From Aequorivita sp. UBA3180 (lineage in GTDB: Bacteria; Bacteroidota; Bacteroidia; Flavobacteriales; Flavobacteriaceae): 64,000 nt of DNA. Position numbers and translations under genes: made by a program. Below, one piece after another: positions 25,666 through 33,573 of the stretch (within the stretch, counting starts at the first letter, position 1; each line of letters opens with the position of its first letter). Where the stretch lies: contig DEXQ01000002.1 in NCBI GenBank assembly GCA_002364215.1, forward strand, positions 115,406 through 179,405, given 5' to 3'. Below the pieces are notes generated by a model. The model worked only from the letters and a program-made list of their open reading frames with translations, did not search any database and was not told where the DNA came from.

Positions 25666-26832
25666 ATGAAAATAGTTTATACGCTATTAATTGTTTCCAT
25701 TTTTACGAGTTGTAAAAATGAAGTGAAGAAAGTTGGAGAAGATTCCCAAAAATCCGAAGACGCTTCGATAGAGTCTATCTTGAGCGAAGCCGAAAGACTC
25801 AGCGTGACATCTGCAGTTCTTGACCCCGAAACAAAAGACACTTTAATTTATCCTGAAGAAAAACACTTCAAAAACATCCGCCAAGTAACTTTTGGCGGAG
25901 ATAATGCAGAGGCGTATTGGAGTTTTGACGACAGTAAACTTATCTTTCAAAGCAATTATAAAAATTGGGGCGTAAACTGCGACCAAATGTTTTTGATGAA
26001 TGTTGAAGAAACTTTTAAAGACATGCAACCCCCAATGGTGAGCACCGGAAAAGGCCGTACCACTTGCAGCTATTTTATGCCTGATGGTCAACATATTGTT
26101 TATGGAAGTACCCACCTGAAAGACGAAAATTGTCCTGAAGCCCCATTAAAAAAAGATGGTAAATATGTATGGTCCATATATGATAGCTTCGACATTTTTG
26201 TGGCCGATCTTGATGGAAATATTACTGCGCAACTTACCAAAGAACTTGGCTACGATGCCGAAGCAACCGTTTCACCAAAAGGTGATAAAATTGTTTTCAC
26301 CTCCATGCGCAGCGGCGATTTGGAGCTTTACACCATGGATCTTGACGGAAAAAACGTAAAGCAAATAACAAATGAATTGGGCTATGATGGGGGCGCATTC
26401 TTTTCGCCTGATGGAAGTAAATTGATATTTCGCGCTTCCCGTCCAAAAACCGAAACCGAAATTAAGGAATATAAAGATTTGTTAGCCCAAGGTTTGGTGC
26501 AACCCACCGAAATGGAACTTTTTATCTGCAATGCGGACGGCAGTGAACTTCGCCAATTGACGCATTTGGGCAACGCAAATTGGGCACCATTTTTTCATCC
26601 TTCTGGAAAAAAGATTTTGTTCTCCAGTAATTTTGAGGCTGAAAAAGGGTTTCCTTTCAATCTTTATTTGATTGATATTGATGGGAAGAATTTAGAACGC
26701 GTAACGCACGGAAAAACTTTTGATGCGTTTCCAGTATTTTCAAACGATGGCAAAAAGTTGGCATTCTCTTCCAACAGAAATAACGGAGGAGGTCGTGACA
26801 CCAATCTGTTTATTGCTGAATGGCAAGACTAA
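25666..26832 (+). CDS. TolB-like beta-propeller lipoprotein
   Basis: A 388-residue protein; true start at ATG 25666 with lipoprotein signal MKIVYTLLIVSIFTSC (Cys16). A disordered linker is followed by WD40-like/PD40 propeller repeats: FGGDNAEAYWSFDDSKLIFQ, EATVSPKGDKIVFTSMRSGD, GGAFFSPDGSKLIFRASRP, WAPFFHPSGKKILFSSNF and FPVFSNDGKKLAFSSNRN. Such propellers usually bind proteins or peptides; it is not the Tol-Pal TolB itself. The linker (residues 34-49) contains a 47-bp dispersed repeat inserted in frame (25764-25810). Divergent from the M28 peptidase and probably co-regulated through the shared palindromic promoter. Confidence 0.88.
   Translation: MKIVYTLLIVSIFTSCKNEVKKVGEDSQKSEDASIESILSEAERLSVTSAVLDPETKDTLIYPEEKHFKNIRQVTFGGDNAEAYWSFDDSKLIFQSNYKNWGVNCDQMFLMNVEETFKDMQPPMVSTGKGRTTCSYFMPDGQHIVYGSTHLKDENCPEAPLKKDGKYVWSIYDSFDIFVADLDGNITAQLTKELGYDAEATVSPKGDKIVFTSMRSGDLELYTMDLDGKNVKQITNELGYDGGAFFSPDGSKLIFRASRPKTETEIKEYKDLLAQGLVQPTEMELFICNADGSELRQLTHLGNANWAPFFHPSGKKILFSSNFEAEKGFPFNLYLIDIDGKNLERVTHGKTFDAFPVFSNDGKKLAFSSNRNNGGGRDTNLFIAEWQD
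25764..25810 (+). repeat. 47-bp dispersed repeat inside the TolB-like gene
   Basis: Runs from TTCGA to TGACAT and encodes SIESILSEAERLSVTS. It is 34/47 identical to the copy at 27661-27707, has the same length without gaps and is read in the same frame. Confidence 0.65.
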
Positions 26833-26875
26833 AAAGATTGTTGATTGTTGATTGAAAATCTAAAAAAAACGGTTT

Positions 26876-28255
26876 GTGAATTTTATTAAACTATATAAAA
26901 TCCCACTTTTACTTGCCGTTCTTTCCATTGCCTTTTATATCAGTTTTGCATATGATCTTGAGCGAAGTGATTTTATACAACTCATCTCGCTTTACGCTGC
27001 GCTGTTTTTTACTACCTATCTTTTTATTGAGAAATTCAAACTCAATTTTTGGTTTTTAGCTTGCTTGGGAATTACTTTTCGGCTGGTTTTTACTCTGGCA
27101 ATCCCAAATCTTTCGCAGGATTTTTATCGGTTTTTGTGGGATGGGCGCTTGCTTTTACAAGGCGTTAGCCCGTATTTATTTACACCAGATTCCAAAACCA
27201 TTGTAAATATTTCGGTTGCGCAGTTCCAGGTTCTGATTGAAGGAATGGGGCCACTTAACGCAAGCCATTTCAGCAATTATCCGCCTGTTAACCAACTGTT
27301 TTTTGCAGTTGCCGCAATGTTTGCGGGCAAAAGTATTTTGGGCTCAGTGGTTGTCTTGCGCGTGCTGATTTTTTTGGCAGATGTTGGTATTCTTTATTTC
27401 GGAAAGAAGATTTTGGGGAAATTGAATCTTCCCGTTAAAAACATTTTCTGGTTTTTTCTGAATCCTTTTATCATTATTGAACTTACTGGAAATCTTCATT
27501 TTGAAGGGGTGATGCTTTTCTTTTTAGTTTGGGCACTGTATTTACTTTTTAAGGGAAAATGGGTTTGGGCGGCATTTTTAATCGGGATTTCTATTTCGGC
27601 GAAGTTGATTCCGCTTTTGTTTTTACCATTGTTTTTGAAGTATTTTATTAAAAAGGAGGTTTCGACGGAGCGTGTTTTGAACGGAGTCGAAAGGTTCAAC
27701 CTGACATATTTACTACGATTTTATACAGTAATATTTATTTCCGCAGGTATTACTTTTCTTCCATTTCTTTCTTTTGAATTTATTCAGCATTTTTCAGCAA
27801 CTATCGCTCTTTGGTTTCAAAATTTTGAGTTTAATGCTAGTGTTTATTATCTAATTCGTTGGGTTGGATTTAAAATTGTGGGATGGAATGTGATTGGAAC
27901 GGTTGGAAAAATTCTTCCTGTTTTGGTACTTCTTTTCGTTTTGGGACTCGCTTTTTTCAGAAAAAACAAAACACTGAGACAGTTGATAACCGCAATGCTT
28001 TTTGCGGTTTCAATTTACTTTTTACTTTCAACAACCGTGCATCCGTGGTATGTGGCCACTCCCCTTTTGCTTTCCGTATTTACGAAATATAAATTTCCGA
28101 TTGTTTGGAGTTTTATGGTAGTGCTGAGTTATTCAGCATATGGCGAAAATGGTTTTGACGAAAAGATTTGGTTGGTGGCGCTGGAATATTTAGTAGTGAT
28201 TGGGTTTGTGATTTGGGAGTTGTACCCCTTCTGTCATAAAAATTATTTTCAATAA
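26876..28255 (+). CDS. Multi-pass membrane glycosyltransferase (mannosyltransferase-like)
   Basis: A 459-residue inner-membrane protein with roughly ten or more hydrophobic segments. The loop after the first helices has DFYRFLWDGRLLLQGVSPY at 82-100, with Asp82 and Asp89, typical of polyprenyl-phosphate-sugar-dependent GT-C transferases of the GT87/DUF2029 kind. Near the C terminus is STTVHPWYVATPLLLSVF, where the HPWY motif also recurs in that group. The start is GTG 26876; no ATG precedes the conserved region. The sugar and acceptor are unknown. Codons 262-278, in a loop between helices, are formed by a dispersed repeat (27661-27707). It lies 43 nt after the TolB-like gene and may be co-transcribed. 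Confidence 0.85.
   Translation: MNFIKLYKIPLLLAVLSIAFYISFAYDLERSDFIQLISLYAALFFTTYLFIEKFKLNFWFLACLGITFRLVFTLAIPNLSQDFYRFLWDGRLLLQGVSPYLFTPDSKTIVNISVAQFQVLIEGMGPLNASHFSNYPPVNQLFFAVAAMFAGKSILGSVVVLRVLIFLADVGILYFGKKILGKLNLPVKNIFWFFLNPFIIIELTGNLHFEGVMLFFLVWALYLLFKGKWVWAAFLIGISISAKLIPLLFLPLFLKYFIKKEVSTERVLNGVERFNLTYLLRFYTVIFISAGITFLPFLSFEFIQHFSATIALWFQNFEFNASVYYLIRWVGFKIVGWNVIGTVGKILPVLVLLFVLGLAFFRKNKTLRQLITAMLFAVSIYFLLSTTVHPWYVATPLLLSVFTKYKFPIVWSFMVVLSYSAYGENGFDEKIWLVALEYLVVIGFVIWELYPFCHKNYFQ
27661..27707 (+). repeat. 47-bp dispersed repeat inside the glycosyltransferase gene
   Basis: Runs from TTCGACGGAG to CTGACAT and encodes STERVLNGVERFNLTY. It shares length, orientation and reading frame with the copy at 25764-25810. 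Confidence 0.65.
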
Positions 28256-28266
28256 TCTTTATGACA

Positions 28267-28289
28267 CCTTCCCCTGAAAAAGGGGAAGG
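28267..28289. repeat. Inverted repeat between convergent genes
   Basis: CCTTCCCC (28267-28274) and GGGGAAGG (28282-28289) form a perfect 8-bp stem with loop TGAAAAA. No T-run follows on either strand, so terminator action is uncertain. It sits between the ends of the glycosyltransferase and the GNAT-nitrilase genes. Confidence 0.55.
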
Positions 28290-28306
28290 AACCATATTTA
28301 TATATT

Positions 28307-29845
28307 TTATTTCTTTACCCGCTCCAATCTATAAAAATCCTTTCTTCTATCCTTCAAATTTCTAACTGCGCCAAATGTGTGCAGCTCGCGAAGCAAATCG
28401 ATGTCCACATCGGCTACCAAAATCATTTCGGTGTTTGGGGTTGCTTCGGCTTTTATTCCATTATTGGGAAAAGAGAAATCACACGGAGTGAAAACGGCAC
28501 TTTGAGCATACTGGATATCCATATTATGAACCTTTGGTAGGTTTCCAACGCTTCCCGCAATGGCTACGTAGCATTCGTTTTCAACGGCTCTTGCTTGCGC
28601 GCATAATCTTACTCGGGAATAACCGTTTTGGGTATCTGTGAGAAATGGGACAAAAAGGATATCCATTCCTTCGTCGGAAAGTAAACGCGATAATTCCGGA
28701 AACTCGGAATCGTAACAGATTAGCACTCCAATTTTTCCACAGTCGGTATCAAAAGTTTTTAGGGAATTCCCGTTTACCATTCCCCAAACACGCTCTTCAT
28801 CGGGTGTAACGTGAATTTTTTCGTAACGTTCCACGCTTCCGTCGCGACGGCATAGGTAGCCTACGTTATAAAGCTTTCCTCGGACCATTTCGGGCATGCT
28901 TCCGGTAATGATATTTATATTGTAAGATATGGAAAGCTGGGAAAGCTTTTCGGTAATCTCTTTGGTATACTTAGCCAATTCGCGGATTGCATCCGGCTCG
29001 CTCATATGGTTGTATTTTGCCATGAGCGGAGCGTTGAAAAACTCTGGAAACATCGCAAAATCGCAACGATACCCTGCAACACTGTCTATAAAATATTCTG
29101 CTTGGTGCATCAATTCTTCCATTCCGGAATAGCTTCTCATTTGCCACTGGATTAACCCCAAGCGCACTACACTCTTTACTGCAGAAGGTCTTGGTTTTTT
29201 TTCGGGTTTGGTGTAATAGATATTATCCCATTCCATTAAAACCGCGAATTCTCCGGAGGCCTTATCGCCTTCCAAATAACTTTTTAAAACACGTACAGGG
29301 TGAAAATCGTTTGAAATCTGGAAGTTCAGCACGGGGTCGTCAATCTGTTTGCGTTTTACTTTTTCTATGTACTGCTTTGGAGAAAGTTTCTCTGCGTGCA
29401 AATGGTAATTTGGCATTCTTCCGCCAAAAACAATACTTTTCAAATTTAAATTTTCACACAATTCTTTCCTGTAATCGTACAATCTTCTTCCCAAGCGCAG
29501 ACCGCGAAAGTCCGGACGGATAAATACGTCTATTCCGTAAAGCACATCGCCTTCGGGGTCGTGAATACTAAAAGTGGGATCGTCAGTAATGTCTTTATAG
29601 GTATGTTTCTCGCCCAACTCGTCAAAGTCTACAATAATGGAGAGCGCACAACCCGCAATTTCTCCATCGGCCATAATCACTACTTGTCCTTCGGGAAAAA
29701 TATCGATTAGGTTACCGATTTCGTTGATTTTCCAATAGCTGTTTGGAAGTCCGCCATAAGATTGAATGGTAGCCTCTTTCAACGCTTCGTAATCTTTCAG
29801 CGTCAAAAATTTCAATTCTATATTTTCAATCTTCTGGTTTTCCAT
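28307..29845 (-). CDS. GNAT acetyltransferase / carbon-nitrogen hydrolase fusion
   Basis: A 512-residue two-domain protein. Residues about 10-210 are a GNAT-type domain (VVIMADGEIAGCALSIIVDF, then the acetyl-CoA loop PDFRGLRLGRRLYDYRKEL). Residues about 225-505 are a nitrilase-superfamily amidase with the triad Glu268 (FAMFPEFF), Lys343 (YEKIHV) and Cys377 (VLICYDSEFPE). All catalytic residues are present. The fusion is widespread in Bacteroidota; the substrate is unknown, with acylated amines or omega-amides as reasonable guesses. No signal peptide, so cytoplasmic. It is 109 nt downstream of the polyamine operon on the same strand, making a link to polyamine metabolism possible but unproven. 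Confidence 0.9.
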   Translation of the reverse strand: MENQKIENIELKFLTLKDYEALKEATIQSYGGLPNSYWKINEIGNLIDIFPEGQVVIMADGEIAGCALSIIVDFDELGEKHTYKDITDDPTFSIHDPEGDVLYGIDVFIRPDFRGLRLGRRLYDYRKELCENLNLKSIVFGGRMPNYHLHAEKLSPKQYIEKVKRKQIDDPVLNFQISNDFHPVRVLKSYLEGDKASGEFAVLMEWDNIYYTKPEKKPRPSAVKSVVRLGLIQWQMRSYSGMEELMHQAEYFIDSVAGYRCDFAMFPEFFNAPLMAKYNHMSEPDAIRELAKYTKEITEKLSQLSISYNINIITGSMPEMVRGKLYNVGYLCRRDGSVERYEKIHVTPDEERVWGMVNGNSLKTFDTDCGKIGVLICYDSEFPELSRLLSDEGMDILFVPFLTDTQNGYSRVRLCAQARAVENECYVAIAGSVGNLPKVHNMDIQYAQSAVFTPCDFSFPNNGIKAEATPNTEMILVADVDIDLLRELHTFGAVRNLKDRRKDFYRLERVKK

Positions 29846-29954
29846 GCTGTTATTTTATTAAATAATCCAAAAATCCTTTCCCCCAACGCTCTTGTTGAGG
29901 GAAACGATTTCGGTTTTTTTTATTCGTATTTGTATGAAAAATGTATAACTATTT

Positions 29955-30932
29955 TTACATACCCAAAAGGTACGCAAAAATTAGAGGCGCAACGATAGTC
30001 GCATCACTTTCTATGATGAATTTTGGAGTATCAATATCCAGTTTTCCCCAAGTAATTTTTTCGTTTGGAACAGCTCCGGAATAACTTCCAAAACTGGTTG
30101 TAGAATCACTGATTTGGCAGAAATAACTCCAAAACGGTGTATCGGTCCGCTCCATATCTTGATAGAGCATTGGCACCACACAGATTGGGAAATCTCCAGC
30201 TATTCCCCCACCAATCTGGAAGAAACCGATTCCTTTTTCTGAATTATCCGTGTACCAATCTGCAAGAAAAGTCATGTATTCTATTCCACTTTTCATTGTG
30301 GAAGCTTTCAATTCGCCTTTCAAAACGTAGCTGGCGAAGATGTTTCCCATCGTGCTATCCTCCCAGCCTGGACAAACTATTGGTAAGTTCTTTTCTGCGG
30401 CGGCGTACATCCACGAGTCTTTTAAATCTATTTCGTAATGTTCTTCCATCACACCACTTAAAAGCAGTTTGTACATATATTCGTGCGGAAGGTAGCGTTC
30501 GCCTTTGGCTTCGGCTTCTTTCCATAGTTTCACGATGTGTTCTTGGATTCTTCTGAAGGCTTCTTCTTCGGGAATACACGTATCGGTTACGCGGTTCATT
30601 CCTTTTTCAAGCAAATCCCACTCATCCTGCGGGGTTAAATCTCGGTAGTTTGGCACACGCTTGTAATGGCTGTGCGCCACAAGATTCATAATATCTTCCT
30701 CCAGGTTTGCGCCCGTACAGGAAATAATATGTACTTTATCCTGACGGATCATTTCGGCAAAAATCTTTCCCAATTCTGCAGTACTCATAGCACCGGCGAG
30801 GGAAACGAGCATTTTTGAACCTTGGTTCAACTGGGCTTCATACCCTTTTGCGGCATCCACGAGAGCGGCGGCATTAAAGTGTAAATAATATTTTTCAATA
30901 AATTGGGAAATAGATCCTTTGCTAGTATTCAT
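29955..30932 (-). CDS. Deoxyhypusine-synthase-like protein
   Basis: A 325-residue member of the deoxyhypusine synthase family from ATG 30932 (MNTSKGSISQF). NAD-binding features include VSLAGAMSTAELGK and ISCTGANLEEDIMN. The active-site Lys region is kept as EKITWGKLDIDTPKF. Bacteria lack eIF5A, the eukaryotic target, so bacterial members are thought to transfer aminobutyl groups between polyamines (for example homospermidine formation); the exact product here is unknown. The start lies inside the agmatinase gene with an 11-nt overlap. The longer open frame starting at 31034 is only agmatinase sequence in another frame. Third gene of the polyamine operon. Confidence 0.88.
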   Translation of the reverse strand: MNTSKGSISQFIEKYYLHFNAAALVDAAKGYEAQLNQGSKMLVSLAGAMSTAELGKIFAEMIRQDKVHIISCTGANLEEDIMNLVAHSHYKRVPNYRDLTPQDEWDLLEKGMNRVTDTCIPEEEAFRRIQEHIVKLWKEAEAKGERYLPHEYMYKLLLSGVMEEHYEIDLKDSWMYAAAEKNLPIVCPGWEDSTMGNIFASYVLKGELKASTMKSGIEYMTFLADWYTDNSEKGIGFFQIGGGIAGDFPICVVPMLYQDMERTDTPFWSYFCQISDSTTSFGSYSGAVPNEKITWGKLDIDTPKFIIESDATIVAPLIFAYLLGM

Positions 30933-31875
30933 CTTCTTCTGTATTAAATTTTGAATTTCCTTTTTTGCCTGCCTCGAGCGGAGCCGAGAGGTTAAAATTG
31001 CTTTCGTATTCGTCTTCTTCGTCCGTGCCTGCAAATTTGTATGTCAACATTTTATAGTAAAGTTTTGCAGCTACAAAATCGGAGGCTCTTTCTTCCGGAT
31101 TTGGACAAAGCTCTACAATGTCAAACCCAACCACATTTCTTTCCTCAAAAACCTGTTTTAGGAAATCGAGTGTTTCGTACCAAAAAAGTCCGCCGGGCTC
31201 TGGGGTTCCGGTTGAAGGCAGGATTGAAGGATCCAAAGCATCCAGATCGAAAGTAATGAAAACATTGTCTCCCAGAGCTTCAATAACCTTATCCATCCAG
31301 TATTCGTCTTTTGCCATGTCGTGTGCAAAAAATACTTTTTCATCATCCATTACAGTAGTTTCTGCCACGTCCATACTGCGAATACCCACTTGTACAAGGT
31401 TAGTGGTTTGACTTGCTTCATATACCGCACAGGCGTGGTTGCACTTGCTCCCGTGAAATTCCTTGCGTAAATCTGCGTGTGCATCTATGTGAAGCACTGT
31501 AAGATTGTCAAAACACTCATTGAATGCGCGGATAGTACCTATGGAAATGCTGTGCTCGCCACCAAAAATGGTTACAAACTTATTTCGTTTTATATAGTCT
31601 TTTGTGGTTTTATGTACTTCGGAAACCACGGCTTCCGGAGAGGAATTTTCTGTAATTGCATCGGCAAGATACACTCCCTGTTTGTAGACCTCTGTTTGGG
31701 TTTCAATGTCGTAAAGCTCCATATTTTCTGAAGCATCCAAGAATGCTTCTGGACCTTTGTCGGCACCTTTTTGCCAAGTGCTGGTTCCATCGTAAGGAAC
31801 TGGGATCAATACAATTTTTGATGTTTCTAGGACCGCATATTTTTGCGGGATGCCTGCGTACGTCTTAGTGCTCAT
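30922..31875 (-). CDS. speB: Agmatinase (ureohydrolase family)
   Basis: A 317-residue Mn-dependent ureohydrolase with a complete metal site: GGEHS (His108), DAHAD (Asp131, His133, Asp135) and DLDALDP (Asp210, Asp212). Together with the arginine decarboxylase just upstream, its likely reaction is agmatine to putrescine plus urea. After the family fold ends (KMLTYKFAG, about residue 283) there is an acidic, disordered tail (residues 284-317), part of which is encoded by a partial dispersed repeat. It overlaps both neighbours by 11 nt: ATGAGCACTAA with speA upstream and ATGAATACTAG with the DHS-like gene downstream. Confidence 0.92.
   Translation of the reverse strand: MSTKTYAGIPQKYAVLETSKIVLIPVPYDGTSTWQKGADKGPEAFLDASENMELYDIETQTEVYKQGVYLADAITENSSPEAVVSEVHKTTKDYIKRNKFVTIFGGEHSISIGTIRAFNECFDNLTVLHIDAHADLRKEFHGSKCNHACAVYEASQTTNLVQVGIRSMDVAETTVMDDEKVFFAHDMAKDEYWMDKVIEALGDNVFITFDLDALDPSILPSTGTPEPGGLFWYETLDFLKQVFEERNVVGFDIVELCPNPEERASDFVAAKLYYKMLTYKFAGTDEEDEYESNFNLSAPLEAGKKGNSKFNTEEDEY
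30972..30998 (+). repeat. Dispersed repeat, partial copy in the agmatinase tail
   Basis: TCGAGCGGAGCCGAGAGGTT and following bases align with 27679-27705 at 20 of 27 positions. The gene reads the opposite strand, so this copy is antisense relative to the other two in-gene copies. Confidence 0.5.
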
Positions 31876-33262
31876 AACCTAAAATGTTTAGCAATTGCTC
31901 GCTTGTTTGTTGTTCGGAAAAAAGTTTGGTTGTTATATTATTATTTTTGTCTCTGTCTATCAGAATATGCTTTGGCGAAGGAATCAAGCAGTGCTGCAAG
32001 CCTCCAAAACCGCCAATGGTCTCTTGATATGCACCTGTGTTAAAGAAGCCAATATACAAAGGTTTTTCCTTTCTGAATTTTGGCAGATAGATGGCCGCCA
32101 TATTTTGTTCGCTATTGTAATAATCATCGCTATCACAAGTCAACCCCCCCAAAAGCACTCTTTCGTACTCATCATTCCAACGGTTCACGGCAAGCATAAT
32201 AAAACGTTTGCTGATGGCCCAAGTATCTGGCAAAGTTGTGATGAAAGAGGAATTGATCATATTCCACTTTTCACGGTCATTTTGCTGCTTTTGGTACAAA
32301 ATCTCGTAAATGGCACCACCGCTTTCACCAACGGTAAAGCTACCAAATTCAGTGAAAATGTGTGGAACCGGCACTTCGGCTTCTGCACAAGTAATATTTA
32401 TTTGGTTTAAGATTTCGTCTATCATATACTGATAGTCATATTCAAAGTGCAAAGAGTTTTTAATGGGGAAACCACCGCCAATATTCAAACTATCCAAGGA
32501 CGGACAGATTTTTTTTAGGCGAACGTACACTTTTAAACACTTCACCAATTCATTCCAATAATAGGCAGTATCGCGAATACCGGTATTAATGAAAAAATGG
32601 AGCATCTTTAAATCTACACGCTCGTTGTTTTTAATCTGTTCTTCGTAAAAAGGAATTATATTTTTGTACCCAATACCCAATCTGGAAGTATAGAATTCAA
32701 ACTTTGGCTCTTCCTCAGAAGCGATACGTATACCCACATTAAAGTGATTGTCTATACTATCAGAAAGCAGCTCAATCTCTTCATAATTATCAATTATCGG
32801 GATACAGTTTTCGTGTCCGTCGTTGATTAGCCGGGCTATGTTTTCGATATATCTTTCGCGCTTAAAACCGTTACAGATTACATATGTTTTATCTGTTACC
32901 TTACCGGCTTTTTTAAGGCTTTCTACAATATCAATATCAAAAGCCGAAGATGTTTCTATGTGTATATCATTTTTCAAAGCTTCATTCAAGACGTGCTTGA
33001 AATGTGAGCTCTTGGTGCAATAGCAGTAATTATAGGAGCCTTTGTAGTTGTTTTTTTCAATAGCATCGGCAAACCATTTTTTCGCCAAATTTATATTTTC
33101 TGAAATTTTCGGCAGGTATGTAAACTTGAGCGGAGCACCGTATTCTTCTACGAGCGCCATAAGATCTACGCCGTGGAATTCAAGGCCATTGTCCCCCAAC
33201 CGAAATTCTTCCTGAGGAAAATAGTACGTTTGGTTTATTAAGTCTATGTATTTAGTGTTCAT
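31865..33262 (-). CDS. speA: Arginine decarboxylase (fold III, PLP-dependent)
   Basis: A 465-residue alanine-racemase-fold decarboxylase. The PLP lysine is Lys84 in YNYCYCTKSSHFKH. Other family marks are SLNIGGGFPIKNS (phosphate-binding glycines), LLGGLTCDSDDYY (the catalytic Cys/Asp region) and GFFNTGAYQETIGGFGG near the C terminus. It is the shorter Bacteroidota form, not the 630-residue E. coli SpeA. Arginine is decarboxylated to agmatine, the substrate for the agmatinase encoded next. First gene of the speA-speB-DHS-like operon; its promoter must lie in the 311-bp gap to the right, but I could not identify it. Confidence 0.9.
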   Translation of the reverse strand: MNTKYIDLINQTYYFPQEEFRLGDNGLEFHGVDLMALVEEYGAPLKFTYLPKISENINLAKKWFADAIEKNNYKGSYNYCYCTKSSHFKHVLNEALKNDIHIETSSAFDIDIVESLKKAGKVTDKTYVICNGFKRERYIENIARLINDGHENCIPIIDNYEEIELLSDSIDNHFNVGIRIASEEEPKFEFYTSRLGIGYKNIIPFYEEQIKNNERVDLKMLHFFINTGIRDTAYYWNELVKCLKVYVRLKKICPSLDSLNIGGGFPIKNSLHFEYDYQYMIDEILNQINITCAEAEVPVPHIFTEFGSFTVGESGGAIYEILYQKQQNDREKWNMINSSFITTLPDTWAISKRFIMLAVNRWNDEYERVLLGGLTCDSDDYYNSEQNMAAIYLPKFRKEKPLYIGFFNTGAYQETIGGFGGLQHCLIPSPKHILIDRDKNNNITTKLFSEQQTSEQLLNILGYEH

Positions 33263-33573
33263 CCTTTAGTTTTCGTTGAATAGTGTAAATTAAAAATTCT
33301 TGTAGCTTATTCCCCAAAAATTAGGGAGTATAACAAAAAATTAACTTGAAGATTAGTTGCGAATAGGCAAGGCGTTTAGAGTGGAACTTTGGCCCAAAAC
33401 GCGCTGCGGTACAGCTGGAGAGAGTAAAAATGTGTTGTTCATTTAGAATCTTTGTTTTTGAAATTTCTCAAAAACCAACCATTTTAAAAATACTTTCACT
33501 TTGTTTGTTTACAGTACAAAAGTGCCAAAAAAAAACCAATAATTTATATAATGCACCAAATTTTCATTAGCCA
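33263..33573. other. Intergenic region upstream of speA (311 bp)
   Basis: No gene is seen. Both flanking genes are on the minus strand. It contains an 8-bp inverted repeat GTTTTTGA/TCAAAAAC (33454-33461 and 33468-33475) without T-runs and a GC-richer stretch (33390-33415). TAATTTTTG on the minus strand near 33320 resembles a -7 element but has one base too many. Confidence 0.5.

Noticed and set aside
33500..33535. Sigma-54-like TTGGCAC on the minus strand upstream of speA.
   Set aside because: No GC at the required 12-nt offset from the GG, so the -12 element is missing.
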